Shown one piece after another: positions 10,920 through 20,432 of a stretch of DNA of 64,000 nucleotides. Positions within the stretch are counted from its first letter, which is position 1; every line of letters begins with the position of its first letter. The translations under genes and the position numbers were made by a program. The notes under the pieces are model-generated. The model made no database searches. It was not told the DNA's origin and was given only the letters and a program-made list of their open reading frames with translations. The DNA comes from Panonychus citri (Eukaryota; Arthropoda; Arachnida; Trombidiformes; Tetranychidae): NCBI RefSeq assembly GCF_014898815.1, contig NW_026515426.1, forward strand, positions 29,909-93,908, in the 5' to 3' direction.

Positions 10920-11163
10920 ACTCATCACTTGCCGTTATCCGGCTCGACGGACCAAATAAAGGCTTATTGCCTTTGAGTTCACCTTTTAAAACAATATTCA
11001 CTTTTTACTCATTTTATTTTATTCATGTTGTTGTTTTTGGGATGAGATCCCTCTCTAATCTAAAATTACATTTTTCATTTCATCCTCATCTTCATCTTTA
11101 TTTAGATGTTGGAGTTGGCATCAGTTAGGTAGCCAACAACCATGAAAGTGGGTAGAACACATT
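10920..11163. repeat. right arm of the diverged long inverted repeat
   Basis: This is the reverse-complement partner of 8885-9170. The landmarks run in reverse order: AGTTCACCTTTT, TGGGATGAGATCCC, CATCCTCATCTTCATC and GCCAAC. It ends within a few bases of the foldback element at 11168, so the two elements abut. Confidence 0.6.
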
Positions 11164-11169
11164 ATAATA

Positions 11170-11716
11170 CAGGGCAATTCAGCTTCTTTTACCGATTTTT
11201 TTTGCGATTTTCTCAGCAACTAAGTGTCATAGAGACATGATACTTGAGTGGTATGAGTTTGAGCGATACTTGTTTGTCATATCAAAAGATCAAGGTCATT
11301 CAGGTCATGGGTGAAATAACGCGTTTCAAGGTCATCTGAAGGTGCTACAGTTATTCTTCACATTTTTTAACCCTGAAAAATGAGTTTAGAGATCGTTGTT
11401 ACAGATCTTGAGATATTTGAGTTTATTTGAATAACTGTTGAAAATCTTCTATTCAATTAATTTATCTTAACGTGCAAAGCAAAGCTCATAGAAACCTCAA
11501 AACTTGTCAGCAGTATAACTGAATATTCTTTTTTGTTGAATTACCTTCAGATGACCTTGAAACGCGTTATTTCACCCATGACCTGAATGACCTTGATCTT
11601 TTGATATGACAAACAAGTATCGCTCAAACTCATACCACTCAAGTATCATGTCTCTATGACACTTAGTTGCTGAGAAAATCGCAAAAAAAATCGGTAAAAG
11701 AAGCTGAATTGCCCTG
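11170..11716. mobile_element. foldback/MITE-type element with perfect 176-bp inverted arms, TA target site
   Basis: Arm 11168-11343 and arm 11543-11718 (each counted with its TA) are identical as reverse complements over all 176 bases. A non-coding spacer of 199 bases separates them. The ends read TA-CAGGGCAATTC and GAATTGCCCTG-TA, so the presumed target duplication is TA, as for Tc1/mariner-type elements. Each arm carries two TCAAGGTCA 9-mers and a CAGGTCA. There is no transposase frame, so it would be non-autonomous. Perfect arms imply recent insertion or ongoing homogenisation. A transcript would fold into a 176-bp hairpin. Confidence 0.85.
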
Positions 11717-11718
11717 TA

Positions 11719-12050
11719 GTACTAGTAAAGGGGTAAGAAATAATGAAAATATTTGATTCAAAAAAGGCAAGTCATCGCCAACGAGTCTCACTCTCTTCAC
11801 CGGGACTTCGTCATTTTTTTTGTGACAACATGTATATGGGTATTCGGGACTAAAGTTTTGCTACACTCCAGTCAACAAAAACAAGTTGTGCACAATTCCC
11901 GGTAGAGCTATCTATTGATACTATTCAATGATCGAAGACACTTGTGTGACTCTGTAGCCAGGTCGATTCTGGTGCAAAAGATTGAAATTACATTTAAAAA
12001 ATCAAGGTCATTACTCTTTGATTAAAATTAATAAATTAAGATTTTATCTC
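11719..12050. other. no gene seen; one TCAAGGTCA site
   Basis: Non-coding sequence downstream of the gustatory receptor. It contains a further perfect TCAAGGTCA at 12002-12010. Confidence 0.5.
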
Positions 12051-13420
12051 TCAAGAGTCAGAAAAGGTTGAAGAAAGCGTTGTGTAATACTAGGAGGAGT
12101 GAGAAAAAAAATGATACTTGTTAATACAAGTTGTTATATTGTATTGGTATTATGTGACACTAGTATTTTTGTTGCTAGAGAGGTAATATTTATAATACAG
12201 TCAACAACCAGATAGCAGGACGACCAGATAATGGTACTACTTTTCTCAAATGCCTGAGAGTGAGTGACCCGACCCTCTTTCTTTTTCTCGTTCTCACTTG
12301 TTTTGTAAGAATAATATATTGGGCAGGAGTCTCATGATCTGGTAGTTGACTGTACTTGAATAAATGAATTAAATACTTACCCTGATATGAATGGTCCCTG
12401 AAAGATAAACGATAATACAAATTATAAATGTTACCTCGACCCCAAGACCAAAGACAAGAATATTGTTGAACAAATTGTCCTTCGGCATAGTAAAGGCCAC
12501 ATACAAAAGAAAATCCGTCCCAAAAGCAGCAAAGTTGTAGCCAAAGAAAAAAAAGTTTCGCAGTTGACTATCAATTGCATCTATTGCATTAAACAGTTGA
12601 ATTTGTTCACTAACCAATGAACGAATTAAATTAACGGGAATAACTGGTAATTTAAGTAGTCCACTAGCAAGTCGATCAACATAATCCAGTCGTAAGATTG
12701 TGTAAACAATTAATACGTAAATGTGAACAATAAGCCATAAAACCGAAATAACCGCTCCAACTGCAGCAATAAAAGTGGACACTGTCCATAAAAGGATAAA
12801 CGCAAGTCGACTGGGTGATGAGTAAGAAACTGGATTGTTAATAATTGAATAAGTGAATATAAATCCAAGAACTAGGATTGTTATGGGTGTAAAAAAGGTG
12901 AAAAACTGTCTCCCCAGGTAAATTCGATTTCGAAGTATTTTCAAGTCCCCTTGCGAAATATGGAGCATATCGGCTCGAAATCCATGTTTCTGAATATCAG
13001 CAAAATAACTTAACCATTTCATCTGATCCAATTGTTCTAACCAGTACGAGAATGTCCGTGAAACTCCAAGCATAATCGAACCAATCGCAATGACAGCATT
13101 CATGTGAAAACGCGTTTTGGTCCCATAGAAAATGTCACCAAGATAAAAGGATAACATATAATCAGAAGTTATCGATAATATGATAAGTCGACTCACTAAA
13201 ATCCAATTGGCGATCTCAATCAATGATGAGAAAATGAAATGACTCGAAGGATAATTAGTTAATCGTGAATATCCACCAAGACAAACTAAACCTTTTTGCC
13301 AAATTTTTCGAGAAAATCTAGATGATTAGTACCATCGAAAGGATTCACGATATCGCCAAAGATTTTACTGAACTTTGATAAGGCCTTAGCCTTTGGGACG
13401 AAATTGGTCAACTTTTTCAT
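12051..13420 (-). pseudogene. gustatory receptor-like 7TM protein, one frameshift
   Basis: This is a chemosensory-type seven-transmembrane protein. The main exon ends at 12381 with a CAGG-GTAAGT donor, phase 0. A short terminal exon (12089-12051, YYTTLSSTFSDS) fits the phase-0 intron that arthropod Gr genes carry near the C-terminus. Hydrophobic segments are IANWILVSRLIIL, MNAVIAIGSIMLG, ITILVLGFIFTYSII, LLWTVSTFIAAVGA, LWLIVHIYVLIVYTI, FLLYVAF and VFGLGVEVTFIICI. The probable start, ATG at 13420 (MKKLTNFVPK), is in a different frame from the body, which begins in the KIWQKGLVCLGGYS region. The switch lies between about 13292 and 13325 with no usable intron. So the gene is either a pseudogene or carries a one-base sequence error. 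The family call rests on topology and length (about 360 aa); mite Gr proteins are very divergent. Confidence 0.65.
12198..12352. mobile_element. 155-bp MITE in the last intron of the gustatory receptor
   Basis: The terminal inverted repeats CAGTCAACAACCAGAT and ATCTGGTAGTTGACTG differ at one position. They are flanked on both sides by TA, as for Tc1/mariner-derived MITEs. There is no coding capacity. It lies in the intron between 12089 and 12381 of the receptor gene, antisense-neutral, so it can be tolerated by splicing. Confidence 0.8.
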
Positions 13421-13820
13421 CTCGTTGTTGAAGCTAATACAATAATAGCAAATGAGAGTAACTTAATTGTGCAAACAAATGTAAACTAATTGCGAATTAT
13501 TCTTGCATTAATGATCAGTTTGATGAATAGTCTTGCTTAAGTGTCCATTGTTTAACCTCTTTGGATTATTGATCAAAAACGAAAACACGAAGTAAACAAT
13601 TAATTTACTCTCGTCTTCCTGGATGATTGACATTGTTATCGATTTCATTGGGAAAAGTTTCCGCATTAGTTTCAATGTCTACCGTTTCAAGAGCAAATTC
13701 CTGAAACAATCTCAAAGACAATGAATGTGTATTCATGAGAAATTAAGAGATTATTATTATTTAATCGATTTTAATATGAAGAAAAATTTTGATCATAAAT
13801 ATTTCAATAATTGAATTCAA
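13421..13820. other. intergenic; one exon-like frame, unassigned
   Basis: On the minus strand, 13700-13605 follows a good acceptor (TTGTTTCAG) and reads 31 acidic codons (EFALETVDIETNAETF...) to a stop. No upstream exon in the right phase was found: the last exon of DEG/ENaC 1 has no matching donor. It may be an alternative 3' end or chance. Confidence 0.3.
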
Positions 13821-15567
13821 TTAATAGATGATTCGATTTGTTTTAAAGCTGTCAAATACAACTTTTGTTAATGAGCGTTTTTTACCACCAGTGGTTACAT
13901 TTGATGAAATTATTGAGAGTAAAATGGGATTCGATGAATCTTTCACTGAATTTCGAGGTGCAAGTTCAAAAGGTGAGGATAATGTCTTCCAGCTCCCCGC
14001 AGGTAATTTTGTGATTAGATTTGAGCATCCAGAATAGAAACCATTGGTATACTTTGAGGTTTGTGGCCAATATCGTGAGTCCATTTTATCGACAGCGGGT
14101 ACACGTTTCGATGTTCCTTGTCCTTCATGTTAAAAAGCAAAAAAAAATCATTTCATTACATGTAAGTTTGAATAAGTCATCGATTCATTGTTTTCCGATA
14201 TTTACCTGTGTAATTAGTTGGTAATCTGTCAAAAATTGAGAGCAAAGATAATCCAAACCAAAGTGATATTGATCCTCCAATGTAAGTAAAATATGCGATA
14301 AAATCAATCGCTGGAATATGAATATATTTCACACCGTAGGCACGAGGGCGATTAACGTAAATCTTTGCATTATAGTTGGTTTGATTTCTGCGACTTGTGA
14401 TGAAATTTTGATTCTTTGTCGAAAAGGTGACAATATAAGATGAACACTCGGGTTGAGCGCATTTTTTTGAGCATGTGTCCAAGGTTTTCAGAGGAATGCC
14501 CTTTCTCTTCGTAAACCAAAACCTGAAGGGAAAAAGGCTAGAGATGTATTGAATGCTGGAGCTGGTACATCAAGAGGCCAAGTTCCGCGTTCTTTAAGGA
14601 ATAGGCTCTTTTCACACTCTTGGATACAAGCGGTTCGACCTAAAACACCATATTCTGAATAATCGGAACAATTAGTCTTGTAGGGAGGTTGAAGGAGACG
14701 AAATATGATTATTGAATAGTCCATAGTGAACTGAGAGTATCGATCAATGTCCAGGGAGGAAAAGTCTTCCCTTTCTGTCCAAGGTATGTTACAACCAGAG
14801 TGCATGGCGAAAATGACCACAGCTGATCCTTTGGAGGAAACTGAAAATTCAATAAGCTCACGTCCATCTTCACGATATTCTTGTAGTGGACTTGATGTTG
14901 AATTCCAAGTGAAATAAGTTGTACATCGACGGATAACATTATTTCGAGCCCAAGAAAGTGTCTCTCGAGGTTTAGAATAAACTGAACAAGGAACATTGAC
15001 ACAAAATGCTTTTGAATCGGAAGAAGATGAAGATGACCAAAGGGTTTCACTTGGTTTTATAAACCTACGATCACGAGAACACTTAACGGTACAATTTATC
15101 GAAACTTGACCGACAGTCTGACCTTCTCGAGCAATAATTCTGATCGGTGTTTCCAAGAAAATAAGCCTCAATTCATCAGGTGAATAATGATCTAAAACAC
15201 GATCTGGATAGAGACGAGTAAAGGTTGACTTATCTTCCATATTATAATCCAGGCAAACGGTAACTCCAGGCATATAATAGTGATCTGCTTTACCGATAAT
15301 TATGTTAACCACTGTATCATATTGCAAGTAAATGTAATTAATCCGATAAACCTGCCATAAGAAGCCAATGATGGTCAAAACGTTATATAAAAAGCGATAA
15401 CATTCAAGTGGCCTCAAACCATTAGGTTCAATTGTCGATGGATCATTTAAAAACGATTGATTTACCTCCTTTCGATTGGTATGATGATGATTAGTTTGGA
15501 CGATTTCCTTGAAGCTTTTAACTGAAGCTTCTTCAATTGTTTTGAAATAATTAGTTGATGACAACAT
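13821..15567 (-). pseudogene. DEG/ENaC sodium-channel family protein 1, one frameshift
   Basis: This is a degenerin/epithelial sodium channel subunit, a trimeric two-membrane-segment plasma-membrane channel used in chemo- and mechanosensation. The start is taken at ATG 15567 (MLSSTNYFKTIEEAS). TM1 is VLTIIGFLWQVYRI. The large Cys-rich ectodomain includes ARNNVIRRC, MHSGCNIPWTE and TNCSDYSEYG. TM2 with the pore signature is FIAYFTYIGGSISLWFGLS. Exon 1 ends at 14206 (phase 1) and exon 2 is 14122-13821, a Ser/Lys-rich tail. Between about 14488 and 14515 the frame switches from SGFGLRRE to IPLKTLDTCSKKC without an intron. So the gene is either a broken copy or holds a one-base error. It is a close tandem paralogue of the intact gene at 16675-18255. 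Confidence 0.8.
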
Positions 15568-16674
15568 GATGATTAACACTCCTTGACCAGAGAGCACAAT
15601 TAACATGAAGAAAAACAAATTTCAAATCAATTCCATGATTGATTGTTTGCCTGGAATTGTTTATATTTTTGAAACATTGAAACTTATTAATACAAAAGTT
15701 AACTGATTGTTTTGTATTACTTAATGTGTACTGATTAAGACACTCATTTGTTGTGGAGTACAAAACAAAGGCCAAAATTATTTGTTACCATGTTCGTGTT
15801 TATCTGAATATCACAATTTCCATGTATAAGGTTGTTTATTATTCTTGATTTCATATTGATTGAGATTTTTTGTTTATTACCTTTTTTCTGTTCACAGTGT
15901 GACCTATGTGGGAAATTACCTGTAGTAATTATCTTCATCATTATCATGGTCATTATTATTCATTTACAGGGAATTGGAAGGAGAAAGAAAAAAAACTGAA
16001 TGGAAAGATCTTTGTAATGGACTTCGACATGTTATTTACGCTCGAATATTGTAAACCTATTGTTCAGGTAAATGCTTGGAAAATATTAATTCAGTTCTAA
16101 TGGATCTTATCTATTTCTTTTTTCCATTAATGAGGTTAGAAAATGAAAATCTTATTGGAAACTAATTAACTTTATCTACCTGTTAATGAGCTACATGATA
16201 AACATGCGACGATATTTGACCTTTATCAAGGTGATTTTGATGGACAATTCAAATGACAATCGTTGATTTCGTAATAATAAATGTGTTGATAGTTATTATC
16301 TGAATGATCCCCCAATTAACCTGAAGAATTAATTAACTTTTCCATTTCATTTAGAACTATTTTATTATTTTTTTCTCATCAAAATCTATAAACAACAATT
16401 GAACAATTAACTTTCTGAATATGAGTATTTCTAAATCAATTAATAATATTGATCAAGTTTAATCAAAGAATTGACAATCAACAATAAATGAGAATGAAAA
16501 TTAATCAATTTAATGGTTAATCCTTTTCATTTTACATTATTTTGGAAAATGATAAAGTATCAATTGATATTTTCTTTCATTGTTTAATTGTGATTCAATA
16601 AACTAGATAATTAAATATAAAAATTTCAATCTAATTACTAAATTAGCTACAATTAGATAGTGAAGGTCAAATTT
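15568..16674. other. intergenic between two DEG/ENaC genes
   Basis: AT-rich sequence. Only short chance frames are present; no RNA gene or repeat was recognised. Confidence 0.5.
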
Positions 16675-18255
16675 TTAGCTGGTTAATGGGCCATTATTAT
16701 TGTATCGAGTAACATCATCAGGAGTTTCGGTAAAAATGGACTTATTGTAGGTCGGTGATAAATTGGTGCTTATTGGTGAGATTAAATTGTTTATTCGAGG
16801 AGGAGATAATCTAATGTTCGGAGGTCGTTTTCTGATCTTTTTCGGTGTAGGTAAACCTGTGGATCCAAGTCTTTTGGATTTAGGTGTTTGAACCATTAGA
16901 GCGCTTGGTGGTTGATCCTCTGGTGGTGTCTTTACATGTGAGCTATGGATTGTGGGGTATGGGGGCTGTGGTGGTTGTGATGGCGGTGGAGGATTTGGTT
17001 TACCATAAACTAATTGTTTGAAAAATTTTTCCGCAAAATTAAACAGAGTTAAACAGGAGAAACCAAACCAAAGGCCAATTGCCGATCCAACGTAACTAAA
17101 ATATTCAATAAAATCAATGGCTGGTCGATGTTTATAAACTACGTCAAAATTAAATGGCCGATGAATGTAAACGCGGGTCAAATAGCTCGGCTGACCAGTA
17201 CCACCTCCAGATCCACTTGGACCTCCGCCCAAATTGTATTGTACATACTTGACATAATGTGCGTACTCATTAAAGTCACATTGTTTTCTTGAACACTCCA
17301 AGTGACACTCTCGATTAATCTTATGAGTCATATGGGTGTCATTTAGACGTATCTCCTCTGAAACGAATGACAGTTGAACATCACGTCCTCCAGGTACATC
17401 TAAAGGCCAACTTTTGAAAGCTCGTTCATTGAGACGCTCTTTACACTTGTACATACAACCAACCCAACCAGAGACACCAAATTGTGAATAAATTTGACAA
17501 TTAGTTTGATATGGAGCTTCGAGCAGTTTAATCCGAGTCAATTGATAATTAATAGACACAATTGACATTAGGCCAATATTGAAAGAGGAAAAATCTTCAT
17601 CCTCAGTCCAAGGAACATATGAACCAGGGTGCATGGTGAAAATCGCAGTGACCGGAGTCTCACCGCTTTTCGTTAGATTAAAGTTAATAAAATCCCGTTC
17701 CCCGTTTAGAGCCTCTAAAAATGGGATACCCGAACTATTCCAATGGAAATAAGTGTAACACCGACGAAGAGCATTATTTCGAGACCATTCAATTGACTCT
17801 CGAACTTTTGAATACTCGGAACACGGAACATCTATACAAGTTGACCCATTGGTAAATCGTGAATCTTGACTACAAATTAATAGACAAGAAATACTAACAT
17901 CATCAAGTATCATCGAATGGTGAAACAATTTATCAATGGACGCTGATCGATACAATAAGTATCTCTCTTGGATCGTTAAATTTTCACTGATCACTTTATC
18001 GGGATAAATGCGCTTCAAGGGTTCCAACAGTTTCAGATCAATGTCCAAACAAATGGTCAACGCAGGTAATTGAATCAAAAACTGCCGATCAACCTGAATA
18101 TCAACAACGGTATCAAATCTCAGGTACAAAACGTTAATCCGATAGACCTGCCAGACCATTCCGGTCATCAGGATAATGAATAAAGTTAATTTGACCCATC
18201 GATTGTTACGAAATGAGTTAAATTTTCGAGACGCACTAATTAACAATTTCATCAT
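16675..18255 (-). CDS. DEG/ENaC sodium-channel family protein 2, intact
   Basis: This is a single-exon channel subunit of about 526 aa, starting at ATG 18255 (MMKLLISASRKFNSF); the longer open frame upstream has no ATG. TM1 is LFIILMTGMVWQVYRINVL. Ectodomain landmarks include SRNNALRRCYTYFHWNSSG, MHPGSYVPWTEDEDF, TNCQIYSQFGVSG, a WPLDVPGG turn and CHLECSRKQCDF. TM2 and pore are FIEYFSYVGSAIGLWFGFSC. The ectodomain has a Gly/Ser-rich insertion (GGGPSGSGGGTGQ) just before TM2. The cytoplasmic tail is long, proline-rich (PNPPPPSQPPQPPYP) and basic, and could bind SH3 or WW partners (inference). It lies head-to-tail with DEG/ENaC 1 and divergent to HAGH. Confidence 0.92.
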   Translation of the reverse strand: MMKLLISASRKFNSFRNNRWVKLTLFIILMTGMVWQVYRINVLYLRFDTVVDIQVDRQFLIQLPALTICLDIDLKLLEPLKRIYPDKVISENLTIQERYLLYRSASIDKLFHHSMILDDVSISCLLICSQDSRFTNGSTCIDVPCSEYSKVRESIEWSRNNALRRCYTYFHWNSSGIPFLEALNGERDFINFNLTKSGETPVTAIFTMHPGSYVPWTEDEDFSSFNIGLMSIVSINYQLTRIKLLEAPYQTNCQIYSQFGVSGWVGCMYKCKERLNERAFKSWPLDVPGGRDVQLSFVSEEIRLNDTHMTHKINRECHLECSRKQCDFNEYAHYVKYVQYNLGGGPSGSGGGTGQPSYLTRVYIHRPFNFDVVYKHRPAIDFIEYFSYVGSAIGLWFGFSCLTLFNFAEKFFKQLVYGKPNPPPPSQPPQPPYPTIHSSHVKTPPEDQPPSALMVQTPKSKRLGSTGLPTPKKIRKRPPNIRLSPPRINNLISPISTNLSPTYNKSIFTETPDDVTRYNNNGPLTS

Positions 18256-19118
18256 GATCAACTTTGACCAATTTAACTTTTTTTTTACTATTAATAAATC
18301 GTTGTAATTGAAAATTGGGAAAAAAACTTTAAACACTCAAACAATTAACCTGTTCAATGTTATATTACCATAGGTGATAGTAAATAATTTATCATCACCA
18401 TGTTCAGTATTTGTTTTGATTTAGTTTTTCACATTGATGATTAAAAAACAACAACAACAACAATTTAAATCATCGTCTTACCATTATGTAAATCACCAAG
18501 GGGTAAAAGTAATTTAAAGGTAATAATAACCGTAATAATAATGAATAGATAGAGATAATTAGATAATTCCAATGAGAAAAGTTTATTTGTAAATGTAATC
18601 AATAAATTGTAATTTCAATTCAACTTATCGATTAAACAATTTAGAAACAATTAGTTGATTTTCACCTGAACGAAAAAAAACTCTTGACCCTCTTTACAAA
18701 GTACAATAATCGTGGTTATTATTGTTCTGATTAAGTTTAATTTTATTATTATTTTTTTCTCAACAATTAACATTCAATTTTAATTCTATTCTCATCGTAA
18801 TTGAATTAACTTGATTGTTTCCTTTCTCTTTCTCTTTCTTTTTTTTCTCTTCAAACTCTCTGCTCATGTGAACACATGTTTCCATTTGTTGTTTATCTTT
18901 TGTTTTTCTTAATTGTTGCTCGTTGATTCCAATTGTAATTTCCATTGGAACAGTTTAATTACAGTTTCGTTTAATTGTTCTACTATTCGTACATGTTAAT
19001 TGTCTCGATTGATTAGTTGGTTAGTTGATTCAATTGTTTGTTTTCTTTTTTTTCCAGAAAAAAATATTTACCAGGATATAGACAAAGAGTAAGCTGATTA
19101 CTCGCTTGTTTACCTAAC
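18256..19118. other. shared upstream region of DEG/ENaC 2 (-) and HAGH (+)
   Basis: This is a divergent intergenic region of about 860 bases. It is AT-rich with poly-T and CT-rich tracts (about 18826-18850). No specific promoter motif can be named. Confidence 0.5.
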
Positions 19119-20321
19119 ATGTTACAACGTAATTTTTGATTATTTTCAATTTAATTGTGACTAATTCTTTTCCTATAGATTAATTAATTGTTCTCTGTTC
19201 CATTTATTGTATTAGGTTTAATCTATTCTTCTGTTAAAACTCTCCGTGGTCTGGTTGGTATTCATTCATCACATAGTTTAACCTCTACTGTTTTTGGTAA
19301 TCAAATGGAGGTGAAAATTTTATCCGCTCTTTCCGACAATTATATGTACCTGATTATCGACAAGGAGACTAATAAAGCGGCCATTGTTGATCCAGTTGAA
19401 CCTGAGAAGGTTTTGAAAACGGTCAGTGATTCGGGTGTTCAATTGACAACCGTATTAACTACACACCATCACTGGGATCATGCCGGTGGTAATGTTGATT
19501 TAGTTTCCAAGGCTTCAGGTTTAACCGTTTGTGGTTATGATGAAAGGATTGGTGGTTTAACTAACAAAGTTAATCATGGTGATTCATTTACAATTGGAAA
19601 ATTGCTGGTTAATTGTCTTTATACTCCTTGTCACACCAGTGGGCACATTTGTTATCATGTTGTTCCGCCTTCAGGTGAATCCGATGGAGCTGTTTTTACA
19701 GGTAAATTTTATTTTCCTTTCTTCCCATTAATCTAATTTTAATCAAAATTCTAATCACATGAAAAAACAATTAGGTGATACTCTTTTCCTTGCTGGTTGT
19801 GGGAAATTTTTTGAAGGAACAGCTGATCAAATGTATGAAGCTCTAATCAAGAAACTTGGTTCATTACCAGATTCAACTGTAAGTCAGAAATTCATGTGGT
19901 TGATTAACTTAATTTACATATTCTATCATTCTAATTGTGATTTTCATGCCTCTTGATTGCAGAAAGTATATTGTGGCCATGAATATACTGTATCTAATTT
20001 GGTTTTTGCGAAAAACGTTGAACCTTCAAACCAAGATATTGAAAATAAACTAAATTGGTCGAGAGTAAGTTGATTGTATTGATAGTATCGATTGATTTTT
20101 AATCATATTTCTCTATTTATATTTATATTAATATTTATTAGGAAAGAAGATCAAATTGTGAAACAACCATTCCATCAACGATTGGAGAGGAAAAGTTAAT
20201 CAACCCTTTTATGCGAGTTAATCAATCATCTGTCCAACAATTTGCCAAACTTACAGATCCAATCAAAGTAATGGCCGCTTTAAGAGAAGCCAAAAATAAT
20301 TTCAAATCATCGTCACTTTAA
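19119..20321 (+). CDS. HAGH: hydroxyacylglutathione hydrolase (glyoxalase II)
   Basis: The enzyme hydrolyses S-lactoylglutathione to D-lactate and glutathione, the second step of methylglyoxal detoxification. It is a binuclear-metal metallo-beta-lactamase-fold enzyme. Exons are 19119-19128, 19216-19701, 19775-19878, 19963-20064 and 20142-20321, all GT-AG, giving 293 aa, the usual length. The metal-binding signature is THHHWDHAGG; further ligands are in CHTSGHICYH, GDTLFLAGCGKFFEG and YCGHEYT, so all key residues are present. A 10-base first exon gives MLQRLIYSSVKTLRGLVG, a basic, Ser-rich mitochondrial-type leader. An in-frame ATG at 19305 (MEVKILSALSDNYMYL) matches the cytosolic start. The C-terminal helix region ends NPFMRVNQSS...ALREAKNNF. 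Confidence 0.95.
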
Positions 20322-20432
20322 TAACACCACAAAGAAATTACAGTTTAATCCAGTTACATTTATTAGTTACAACTAATTTGATGTAATATTTTTAATAGTA
20401 AATCATAAAAATTGATTGATTTTGATTTTCTA

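Noticed and set aside
10630..11128. Short frames on both strands (66 and 70 codons).
   Set aside because: The right one lies within the inverted-repeat arm and the left one has no protein-like features.
13605..13700. Acidic 31-codon terminal-exon-like frame (minus).
   Set aside because: Good acceptor, but no upstream exon in matching phase. Not called as part of DEG/ENaC 1.
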